A stretch of DNA of 64,000 nt, taken from Lepidodermella squamata. Lineage: Eukaryota; Gastrotricha. Of the stretch, positions 53,755-64,000 are shown piece by piece (position 1 is the stretch's first letter; each line of letters opens with the position of its first letter). Under the pieces are notes generated by a model. It saw nothing but the letters and a program-made list of their open reading frames with translations. It ran no database searches and was not told the DNA's origin. Where the stretch lies: assembly GCA_047495785.1 (NCBI GenBank), contig JBLDXI010000024.1:5270001-5334000 (forward strand), given 5' to 3'. The position numbers and the translations under genes were made by a program.

Positions 53755-54780
53755 TCACTGGCGCTTAGAAGATCCCATAACAATGATCCGCGCATAGAAA
53801 AACCAGATGAATAAAACAACTAAGATCATAATAGCGATTGCTATGCAGGACAAAATTATCGACGCTCGATACTGGCAGTTCGAACGCACTCTCTCGCGAT
53901 TCCTAGCGGTCAACGCTAAGATGAATGCCGGAATCCAGCACCAAAACATGGCGAACGAAAAAATTGAAGCTATAACGCTGAGGCCAAGCGCTACGATTCG
54001 TAGCAAGGGTGTTCGATGCTCCGTGCCTCCAGGGCTTGTGGAGGTCGCAATTCGCTCCAGCGAATCATCGTCCTGCAGCGGAGATACGGGCGGTAGAGTC
54101 GCAGGACTCGCTTGATTGATGAATAGTGGTTGGTAATCTGCCTGCTGCAAACGATAGGCTACGTCAGGCTGGTCGCCAACTCCATGCGGGATGCAGTAGT
54201 AGAACGGAGAGACCAGCCTAGGCTCAGCGGCTGGTTCATTCGCGTGGTTCGTCAGTCGCAAGACCGCGTCTTCGTTCAAATGGGCTTCCGTCTCAGACCC
54301 GCGCCTTGCAACATCAGGCAGCGCGACTCGACGCGGAAATCTTGTGCTGTGGAATGCTGGCACGACCTGCACAAGGCGTGGCGAGTTCGGTTGCGAAGAA
54401 TAGTGCCACAGCGCATTGGGCATGATCTCGTGGTGATGGCTCGGCATCAGGAGGTAAGTGTTCCTAGCATCTTCGCCCAACTCAATCCTCTTGTTGCTTT
54501 GCCCCTCTGGGATTTCGCAACTGCGCTCCATCGTTATCGTCAGCCCGCCGTTGTTGTTATTCGCCGTCGTCGCCTTGCTCATCGCTGATGGGTCGATTGA
54601 TATTCCAGTTTTTGTGACTTTATTGTTATCGCCGTCCTGCTTGCGGCTGATCATCACTGTTGTCGTCTCGGTTCGGCTCACAAGTCGCGGCGTCGCTTTG
54701 CTGCTCGCCGACGTCGATTGTTGACCCGATGGCTCGCATGATATCTTGAATTTGTGAATGTTATCATCGGTCGGCTTCAT
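53755..54780 (-). CDS. Two-TM membrane protein, possibly CD225/dispanin-like, 341 aa
   Basis: Uninterrupted frame from ATG at 54780 to the stop at 53755. About 250 N-terminal residues are polar and low in structure (Thr/Ser/Asn-rich, SHHHEIMP, FYYCIPHGVGDQPD). Then two hydrophobic helices, IVALGLSVIASIFSFAMFWC and ASIILSCIAIAIMILVVLFI, are joined by a short basic loop (ALTARNRERVRSNCQYR). This topology, with Cys near the first helix and a charged loop before A-x-x-x-x-S, resembles CD225/dispanin (IFITM-like) proteins, but the similarity is weak. It ends IIVMGSSKRQ. Convergent with the mucin-like TM gene next to it. Function not known. Confidence 0.6.
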   Translation of the reverse strand: MKPTDDNIHKFKISCEPSGQQSTSASSKATPRLVSRTETTTVMISRKQDGDNNKVTKTGISIDPSAMSKATTANNNNGGLTITMERSCEIPEGQSNKRIELGEDARNTYLLMPSHHHEIMPNALWHYSSQPNSPRLVQVVPAFHSTRFPRRVALPDVARRGSETEAHLNEDAVLRLTNHANEPAAEPRLVSPFYYCIPHGVGDQPDVAYRLQQADYQPLFINQASPATLPPVSPLQDDDSLERIATSTSPGGTEHRTPLLRIVALGLSVIASIFSFAMFWCWIPAFILALTARNRERVRSNCQYRASIILSCIAIAIMILVVLFIWFFYARIIVMGSSKRQ

Positions 54781-55486
54781 GTTCTTCTTGTGAACAGATA
54801 CTGCTGAAAAATAACTTCAAATCTGTGCGTTGGTTTCTTGTTGTTGCGCGCAAGAGGCGATCATTTCCGATCCGATGCGCGTTGGTCGTAAAAACAGCTG
54901 GATCGTTAGGCGCGGCTCACCGGACGATTTCCGGCTATTCTGCTCAAGTAAATTACAGCCAAATCAAGTGCCATTTCATTTGCGAACATTGCGGTGATTC
55001 ACAAACATGGGTTACAGTGTTTTCGCCGGTTTTTAGGCCTTTAGCGTCTTTAAGATTCGCAACATTAAAATGCAATGAATTCGTGTTTAATTTCATTCGT
55101 AAAATCGTTGAAGACACCTGGAACAATTTTTATAAAGAAAAGTTATAATTATCGAACTGAATGCTATCTTGGGAATCTTCACAAAATTGAGTCCAACTCA
55201 GCAAGCGAAATTTCACAGATTATTTTCGCGGACAGATCCTCCTATTGAATCAACTATGGTAAAGAATCGAAGCGTCGCCTAAGATACTGAATCAAGTGAC
55301 CTTTAAAATCAGTCACATGGATTATTTTCATCTTATTTTTGTCAAATTATTATCAATACTGGACAGCTAAGACTAGAAACATGAATCGAAAATGAGCTTC
55401 AATTTTTCTTCATTTATTGTTATCAATATTTTTCTCAGCAGTAGCACATTTCCTCTACACAATAAAAGACCTCCAGAAAGTCTAGC
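54781..55486. other. Intergenic region
   Basis: 5' flank of the two-TM gene and 3' flank of RPS23 (both minus strand). No gene or repeat seen. Confidence 0.5.
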
Positions 55487-55983
<497 letters not shown>

Positions 55984-57250
55984 GCTTAATCACTAGATAA
56001 AAATGAAAGAAAACATAGAATACAACCTGAAAGGTAAATAGCGTATAGAGTATAGAGGACGAGAGAACAAAAGAGAAATATTGAAGGAGTGAGTAATAAC
56101 AGGTGCGTCCGATCAGTCAAAGTGGATGAGAACGCAGGTTTATGAAATGAGTGCTGCAAATAATCAAATCAATCGAGCGTGGAGCAGAGGGTACCCGGTT
56201 AAATGTAAGCTACCGTCTACAACAGTCCAAGATCGCTGAATCGCTTGTTGCAGGTGTAAATCTTTCGGTAATGATTCATGGGGTGTGAAGAAGTTATGGA
56301 TTGGAATAAAATCCCGGTGTCCAACGGAGAAATGAGAGAAATCTTCATTAATAAGGAAAAAACTATTGGTGGTTATCAGAATCATTAATATACAACTATG
56401 AAGTCCAGAAACGCTCTGAAGACAGCAGTAGAGACAATGACAAAGCTCGAATATTTCTTGCCGGCTTAAGCTGCTCGCCAGACCGCAAGAATCCTCAGTC
56501 CAAGAATAGAATAGTCTTGAAGGCAGACAGAGTAATAGGACTACTAATTCTCAGTAAAGATAGAAGAGCTCGTTGCCCATTCGCTTGATCACGCGACAAG
56601 CGAGCGTGAAAGGCAAAGATAAGTCCAAACTTCCAGTCGCTAACCACCTCGAGCTCGCTGCCCGATCGAAGCCCCGCGCACATCAGAAAACCACTTAAAT
56701 AAAAATCCTTGTAGTGTTCGCGTAGTTCATAACAAATTTACATGTAAAATGATACCGCATCATTTTGGGTTTATAAGGTTCAAAAATTAATGAAATAGCA
56801 CGTTTTCTTGGACCTGGTGCCATCTCTTCCGCTCTGTCTTTGTTGTTTGCCTTCTAGCTTATCTGTTGTTTACGATTGTTCGTAGTGCATACCTGGTGTG
56901 TATCTGACCTGTGAGCCAAATTTCCGCTCCCATTGCAAACAGGTGCAAAACGTGTTTTGTCAGCTGTTTGGAATACGCAATTTTCGAATGCGTATTGGGA
57001 CTTCTGATTGATCAGCAATGATGACGCAATGGCCAACCAGCGTTGAGTCATAGATACCAGGTGTAGTTATCAGTTATGGCCATTTTGCTGATTCCACTGA
57101 TACTTCCTACCATTATATTCAGTTTTCAGGTTTCAGGTGTACTTATGCTCAAGCTCTATGATGGTTTCATCATTTTCTGCATTCTTAGGTGTTTTTATAC
57201 TACATGTGTTGTGAATTATTATCTCGGAACAGCCGCTGAAAATCCTTTAA
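55984..57250. other. Divergent intergenic region
   Basis: Between the divergent RPS23 and XRN2 starts. It probably holds both promoters and RPS23 5' UTR; nothing else was supported. Confidence 0.5.
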
Positions 57251-60200
57251 ATGGGTGTTCCTGCCTTTTTCCGTTGGCTAAGCAGGAAATTCCCGTCAAT
57301 CGTCGTGGAATCAGTTGAAGAAAAGCCCAAATACATTAATGGCGAGAAAATCCCAGTCGATATTCGACTGCCGAATCCAAACGGAGTCGAATTCGACTGT
57401 CTTTACCTTGACATGAACGGCATTATTCACCCGTGCTGTCATCCAGAAGACAAGCCTGCTCCGAAGAATGAAGATGAAATGATGGTTGCCATTTACGAAT
57501 ACATCGACAGACTTATGCTCATTATTCGTCCTCGTAAATTGCTTTACATGGCAATTGACGGTGTTGCTCCTAGAGCTAAAATGAGTAAGTTGCATAACTC
57601 AGCTACTATTTTTGAAGCTAAGGATGAGTTATTCTTGCGAGATATCTGTGATTGCAAAGTAGTCATAGTTACTCTGAAGCGCAATTCTTGACGACTAATG
57701 ACTTACAACCTAAGTATTCGATTGGTAATTCATTGATAATTTCATTTTAGATCAACAGCGATCTCGCCGTTTCCGATCAGCGAAAGATACGCAAGAGCGC
57801 GATGAGAAAATCCGAGAAATTCGCGCCGAACTTGCTGCAAGAGGCATCGAACTTCCCCCGGAGAAGAAGTCGAGTGAACATTTCGACTCAAACTGCATCA
57901 CACCAGGAACGCCATTCATGTCTCGCCTCGCAGACTGCCTCCGCTTTTACATATACGAGAAGCAGAACTCCGACCCAGCTTGGCAAGATCTGGAGGTGAT
58001 TCTCTCTGACGCCAGCGTGCCTGGCGAAGGAGAACACAAAATCATGGATTTTATCAGAAGACAACGTGCTCAACCTCGTAAGTTCGGCTATTTTTTGGTA
58101 TTGATTTGGTTTAATAGTTTGAATTGCTTGTAGAATATAACCCGAATCTTCACCATGTTTTGTGTGGAGCTGATGCCGATCTCATTATGCTGGGACTGGC
58201 GACTCACGAGCCACACTTCACCATCATCCGAGAGGAGTTCAGGCCAGATAGGCCGAAAACTTGCGAAATCTGCGCCCAGGTGGGCCACACAATGACCGAG
58301 TGTCAAGGGCTGGCACGCGAGAAGCGCGGAGACTACGACGAAATCACGTCGGACAACCTCATGGAAACTCGGTTCATTTTCCTGAGACTAAACGTCGTTC
58401 GCGAGTACCTCGAGCGGGAATTATGGGTCGAAAACTTGTCGTTTCCGTGGTCGCTAGAGCGGCTTATTGACGACTGGGTTTTCATGTGTTTTTTCGTCGG
58501 AAACGACTTTCTACCTCACATGCCGTCACTTGAGATTCGCGAGGGCGCCATCGATCGGCTGGTTCGGTTGTATAAACAAGTGCTGCCCAGCGCGGGTGGC
58601 TACTTCACAAATGACGGTTTCGTCAACCTAGAACGCGTCCAGTTGCTGCTTGACGCGCTGGGACGCGAGGAAGACGACATCTTCCGCGGTCGGAGAGACG
58701 AGGAAATGTCTCGGCGGCAGCGAGTTATCAACCAGCGGAGGGCGAAAAAACGGCGTATGGCCTACGACGAACAGTATGTGCCCCGAGATGCGGCTCAGAC
58801 TGTCAACACAACCGCCTTAGGTTGGTTTTCATTTAAATCAGCTCAGATTATCTAGGAAGAATATCGAGGAAATGTTTGGAAAGAGGAACCGGCTTGATTT
58901 AATAGGGAAAATTGAACACAACGCGTCCCAGTAATGCAAGGAAACAGAATGAACACTAATTTGCTGGTGATTAACAGGAATGTTAATGGAAAACACGACA
59001 TTTACGCTGGAGAGAAATTTGGATTAGAATAATATATCCGCAAAATTGTCTATTTTTTGCACAATTATACCAAGGTTTGGTTCGTTTAATTGTTATTTAT
59101 TTATCATAATTAGGCGGAAATGAGCGGCCTCAATGGCAACAAAGGAGGTCATACCCGCAACAGTCTCCGCAACCCCAACAACCACCCCAGCCCACAATAA
59201 CCCGGGACCCGCGTGCTAATGACAACAAATCAGCCGCCGCCCAGTTGAAATGGCAATTACTAGGCCCGCAAGCCGCCCAACAGCAGCAACAACAACAACA
59301 GCAACAAACCTCGCCGACCGGGTCGAAAGTCCTGGAACCCACCCCGCCGTTCTACGCGCCTGGCCAGGGCGTGAAGCGCGGCCGGCCTTCAGCTTCGCCC
59401 TCGCTAGACGACTCGTCTGGAGGGTCTTCGATGGAGGATACCGAGTTGGAGGACGAGTTCGCGGCCGATGACGCCCGAGACGGGATCAAATTGTGGGAGG
59501 ACGGATGGCGAGAACGCTACTATCAGGTAACAATTACCTAGAAATTCAGCTTTTTAATTATATCTTCGCTCGCTATTTTAACATTATATGAGAAATCCTC
59601 ACTGGGGATTTTGTTTTTAGTCCTTTTCATATGTCCCTGGTCCTGATTTCAATTTTGAGCAGGGATGCTTAGCTTAATCTTAAGTTTAAAATTGTTCGTT
59701 CTGTGGTCAATTTTGATGACATATTTTATGTATAATTGGCCTGTAATTTTAAATATTATTTATGAATTTACGCTATTTTTGTGTATGTAATTTTCAGGCG
59801 AAATTCACCGTGGAAGAGAACGTGCGTGAGTTCGGGCAGAAAGTGGCGCGGGAGTACGTGCGGGGTCTGGCGTGGGTGCTCCTCTACTACTACCAGGGCT
59901 GCCCGTCATGGAAGTGGTACTACCCGTACCACTACGCGCCGTTCGCGAGCGACATGAGCGCGATCACGGAGGCGGACATCAACTTCACGGAGGCGACGAT
60001 GCCGTTCCGCCCGCTCGAACAGCTCATGGCCGTGTTTCCGGCCGCGTCGCGCAAGTTCCTGCCGCCCACGTGGCAGACACTCATGTTCGACCCCGAGTCG
60101 CCCATCATCGACCTCTACCCCGTCGACTTCGCCATCGACCTCGTAAGTCCATACTTCATGTAGCCATTTACACGCCAATTAATTAATGCGAATTTATATA

Positions 60201-63200
60201 TCACGGATAATGAAAAGGGTTGTTTTATTTTCATGTGTTAAGAATACAAATATTGCGGGTCTTGCAAAATTGAGAAATGGTTGTTTTAAACCGAACCGGG
60301 CACGGAAAAAGCGGACCTGCTAAAAAGGAGGAATGAAAAAACATTTTCATAGTTAAGGGCTTTGGAGGGTTGAATCAGCTTAAGAAAATACACAACACCG
60401 AATCAACCCGACATGCGGCAGATGAGGCTCGAAAACGATACGATATGAAAGGATAGGATTCAATTCAACCGTTGATTCCACGGCTGAATAAAAGCGGTAC
60501 TCACATGACAACTGAGCCACGATGCGACTCATCGGCTGTTCTTCAACACAGATCCATGCATTTAGGTTACGATCTTGAGTGCGTGTTATACGTAGCGCTG
60601 GGGGGCCTCCAGGGAGTGCTGCAGATTAAATCAAATAATAATAATAAAATAAGAAGATTAAATTAAGCAAGTAAAGTGGTGGATTAGATGTTGGCCGAAA
60701 ATATCTTACCTTTCTATTCGCTCCAAATGTGTCTCCAAGTTCTGCAGATGGCACGTGATTGAAGCGACGTGATTGATTGGCTGAAATATAACAATGTAAT
60801 ATATTATTGAAATCGGTATAGTCTAGCATTAGCGTCTCGACTGAACGATCTGAATAATCCACGGCCAGATGAAAAGTTTTGCGAGGACGTTTTGTTTGGT
60901 GGAGGTGAGACCAGTAAGTATAAGCTATCTTGTAGCCATTGCCAGTTCAGCGCCTCTACAGGGAAGTCTAAGTAACGCAGGAAGACGATGTTGGCCTCCG
61001 TAGGTAGTGGAGCAGGTAAAACCCTCGTGACCTATTCCAAGCAATCGCGAAGCCATTGCCAGCCCAACGCCTCGTCTGGAAATCCAACGCGACGCAAGAA
61101 TTCCAGGTTGGCCGCCGTAGGTATTAGCGGAACCGCCTCGTCAGCTTCGAAACGCCACGCCTCGAATCGGCAGTGGGAACACGAGTGAATCTGTCCTTGC
61201 GAATCGAGCGTCCGGATCCACGTCTCTGCGCACTCACTTCTTCTTACATCGTTGATGGCAGCTGACCGTCGTCGGCTCCCCGATTTCTGCTGAACAAACA
61301 CGAATCCAACAAATAAAAACTCACACAACATATGTTTAAGCTTATATTGGATATTGAATGTCAAAAATTAGTGGTGCTGATAAAAGCGAGCGGAAGGTGC
61401 CTCGAAAATGTATTTAGTTACCGCAACATAATGGTAGTTAGTATCACCAACATTGTTGACCGGGTTATAGCGAGAAAGGTTGCTAGGTCAGGACAGCGAT
61501 TTCTGATACCTAATAGTTGATTAACACTCATTAATGCATCTGATCAAGTGATAGCTTGCTGGGCTCTACAAATTAATTTCTCGACGCACAAAGTAGCGAG
61601 ATGGGGTAAGGAAAGGAAACTATAGAAATCGAACGAAATTCGGAGCTAAATCACAACCGATGCCTATCATTGAGTTGCCTGTAAGGAAGTTCAACCCAGA
61701 AAAGTTGAGTATTTTTAATTTTAGAAAAATGAAGAATTCTTCACACTTTTGCGGCAATATTGACACAGATGAAGAAATAAGCTTTTCTTGAGCTGTTCAT
61801 AATAGATAGTATGAGCGAAACTGTTTGCCGCTGTAAAGCAGCCACGAAGACCCCTATGGTTGTGTCGTCGTTTTGCTAAATTTGTATTTTGTATTTTTGT
61901 AGAATGGCAAGAAGTGGGCGTGGCAAGGCGTGGCGCTGCTGCCGTTCGTCGACGAGGAGCGGCTGCTGAAGACGCTGCAGCCGCACTACGCGGACCTGAC
62001 GGCGCAGGAGCAGGAGCGCAACGCGTTCGGCTACGACCGCCTCTTCGTGCACAAGAAGCACCCGCTGTACGACCTGTTCCAGGACCTGTACTCGGCGAGC
62101 CGCGCGCCCGACGCGCCCGCGCCCCTCGACCCGGCGCTGTCCGGCGGCTTCCAGGGCCTGGTGTGGTGCGACCCTCTAGTCATCCTCGAGAACGAGACCG
62201 TGCCCACGCCGTTCGGCGACGACATGATCCGCCGCTCCATCCCTACCAACACCGTCGTGTCCGTGCACTACAAGGACCCGCAGTACGCGAAAGGCTTCGT
62301 GTTCCAGGCCCGCCTCATCAACGGCGTCCGCATGCCGCGGCGGGTCGTCAAGCCACAGGACTGGGACGACCGCACGCAGGGCGCGTGGCACGTCCAGACG
62401 GGGTTCAACAACCAGAACGGCGCCGGCGGGTCGTACCTACGCGATTCTGGACCAGCACAGCGCTTCATTCGCAATTCAATGGGCGGCGGCGGCCAAGGTC
62501 AGCAAGGTACGAATAATTTGAACGAATTTTGCTGGGAGATTCAACTTATTTTTACTTTTGCTTTCGTTGTTCGCAACCCAGGGTCATATTTCAGGGTCTC
62601 CATAGATAAAAGTCGGGATGTTGGCGATTTCATTGTCGCATCAGCGAATTCGAAATGTTAACATAAATTTCGAATATTTTTTAATCAAATTCGAGCTTAG
62701 GTTATTGTATTGATCTGATATAAAATCACTTTGGACCTGATTCCTGTTGGCTTTGGGATTTGGGGGAAAATTGTACTCTCTGTAGAAAAATAAATTTGTC
62801 GGGTTCCTTTTCTCTATTACCGAATGAAGCTTGAATTATACGTTCCGATGAGCATTGCAATCATTTTCGAATTTTATCGAAAATTCCGAATTCCGAAGGA
62901 AGAAGTATTGGTTTCAATAAATATCGGATATTTTTGAAAATTCAAATTTTTTAAAGTTTGATCTGCTACAAAATTCAAATTTTATGCTGAAATACTAGAA
63001 AATGGCTTTCCAGCCGTTGAAGGCACAAGTTTTTTGTTGAAAAATGTCTCCGTCATTTTCAGTAAACTATTCTACTCGACCTCTAACCTCTAACTCTCCT
63101 CGGTTTTAATTATATGTCCATTTAATTTTTTTGTAATTATTCTAATCCAGGTAACTACAATAACAACCGAGGTGGGTACGGGAATAACCGGGGCGGTGGT

Positions 63201-63407
63201 TACAACAACAACTACGGCGGGTACAACAACAACCGGGGCTACAACCCGAACCCGGGCGTGAACAGTCACATGCAGTACGACCCGGCCCGGCCCAACTTCA
63301 ACATGCCTCCACCCGCGATGCCGTTCCTGCAGCCGCCGCAGCCGCGTGGCTACCCGACCCCGCCCGGCGTCGACCCGCGCCGCTCGCAGTCGAGCCAGTA
63401 CGACTGA
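57251..63407 (+). CDS. XRN2: 5'-3' exoribonuclease 2 (XRN2/Rat1), 988 aa
   Basis: Seven exons: 57251-57584, 57751-58077, 58134-58820, 59114-59526, 59798-60142, 61903-62506, 63151-63407 (2967 nt, all phases agree). N-terminal nuclease region: [102 protein letters not shown], giving the acidic metal-binding residues. A CCHC knuckle ([14 protein letters not shown]) marks the XRN2 rather than XRN1 type. A poly-Gln stretch lies in exon 4 (59278-59306). The second conserved region follows ([53 protein letters not shown]). The tail is Asn/Gly/Arg-rich. XRN2 degrades nascent RNA downstream of cleavage sites for transcription termination and processes rRNA in the nucleus. Confidence 0.97.
60567..61330 (-). 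CDS. Possible nested gene inside XRN2 intron 5 (unrecognised)
   Basis: On the strand opposite XRN2. A frame from ATG near 61330 through 61035 encodes [20 protein letters not shown] and [28 protein letters not shown] diverged tandem copy ([23 protein letters not shown]) lies at about 61017-60922. Two further candidate exons have good splice signals and compatible phase: 60780-60710 ([21 protein letters not shown], then GTAAGA) and 60618-60567 (from CTGCAG, ending at a stop). The shared WQWL motif in both copies supports coding selection, but the exon structure of the 5' half is unresolved. No family recognised. Confidence 0.35.
60922..61145. repeat. Diverged tandem duplication, 117-bp period
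   Basis: Two copies aligned by GCCATTGCCAG (60935 and 61052) and CCGTAGGTA, each about 100 bp, within XRN2 intron 5. On the minus strand both can encode a similar peptide. Confidence 0.8.
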
Positions 63408-64000
63408 CCAGTGCGCGCGAGCCTTGTTTTGCCTACTATGCATTTTCAATGATAAACAAACAAACCAGTTCAAATTTAGTCATTTTGCGTTTGCGGTGGA
63501 AACTACGACGACAACGGTGCGAATCGAAGAAGAAGCGAATTTTGTTTATGTAAAAACTGATTATATATAGATAAATACTATGAATATTTGCTGCGTCTAA
63601 TAATAGTTGCTGTCTGCGTTTTTTTGCGCGAATTTTTTCTGCTCTGCTCTCTCGTGTTTTCTCTCTTTAATACTACTGAAACTTGATGAATGATCGTGAA
63701 ATACGTGTACTACTGTGTACTAATGAAACACAAAAACAGATGATATAAAAATCTTAAAATTTATCGATTGATCGATTATTGATTATTCCTTATCGCGCAG
63801 AGCCGAGGCAGCTCTCCTCAACCACCGTCAAGCATTGCAGTGCATTTTTTCCAAATTGAGAAAATTGGTTCAACAAATCAAACAGTTGCTTTTTCGGCAT
63901 TATTTTTCTTTTCAATTGAAATTTTCGTTAAATCGGATTTTTCCTTCAATTTCTTGAAAAATTACGACATTTTCGACCGTCATTTTTATTGAAAATTTAA
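63408..64000. other. XRN2 3' flank
   Basis: AT-rich sequence after the XRN2 stop, probably 3' UTR then intergenic. No gene seen before the window ends. Confidence 0.5.

Noticed and set aside
63055-63095. CGACCTCTAACCTCTAACTCTCC in XRN2 intron 6, similar to a segment inside the ALDH8A1 MITE
   Set aside because: The match is short and no terminal repeats are nearby, so a MITE remnant cannot be claimed.

Overview
This is nuclear DNA of a small invertebrate animal with a compact, intron-containing genome. Introns have GT..AG ends, many only about 50-60 nt long, and the standard code is used. The gene set is animal: KDM7-type demethylase, nuclear receptor, DNAJB9, FGD-type RhoGEF, PPIL1, ALDH8A1, Ly6/uPAR protein, RPS23, XRN2. 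A catalytically degenerate mitochondrial seryl-tRNA-synthetase-like protein (SLIMP-like) and a nuclear receptor with two DNA-binding domains (2DBD-NR) point to a protostome, probably an ecdysozoan such as a tardigrade or other panarthropod. That placement is inference; no marker gene settles it.

Layout. 1-3 kb: one partial and one complete minus-strand paralogue of a secreted EGF / LamG-like family; a third copy with an added Thr-rich stretch lies at 17.1-19.1 kb. 3.8-7.1 kb: two tandem plus-strand genes for secreted Thr-rich proteins ending in a Kunitz domain. 7.4-9.8 kb: tRNA cluster 1 (15 genes). 10.7-11.0 kb: terminal exon of an unrecognised minus-strand gene. 11.6-13.7 kb: two fragments of a Penelope-like retroelement in inverted orientation, each ending in a hammerhead-ribozyme-like motif. 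13.8-15.1 kb: intronless PHD-JmjC demethylase. 15.3-16.1 kb: two hAT-type MITEs with perfect 8-bp target duplications. 20.1-23.3 kb: tRNA cluster 2 (19 genes). 27.1-33.1 kb: the 2DBD nuclear receptor. 36.3-46.3 kb: DNAJB9, FGD, SLIMP-like, PPIL1, ALDH8A1 (with a MITE at its first splice donor) and a Ly6 protein. 47-50 kb: foldback repeats. 50.2-53.4 kb: a Pro-rich/transmembrane/mucin gene whose intron holds tRNA cluster 3 (12 genes). 53.8-54.8 kb: two-TM, dispanin-like protein. 55.5-56.0 kb: RPS23. 57.3-63.4 kb: XRN2 with seven exons, and a probable nested minus-strand gene in its fifth intron.

Most striking are the three tRNA arrays, which are copies of one ordered unit in circularly permuted registers with different decayed members; the inverted Penelope pair with ribozymes predicted to need dimerisation; and the nuclear receptor, whose zinc-finger modules are split by Asn/Gly-rich insertions and, in the reading given, lack a canonical zinc-binding cysteine. 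Exon joins were checked by reading frame (total coding length divisible by three, phases matching) for all multi-exon models with full coordinates. Database searches could not be run, so family names rest on motifs recognised by eye.
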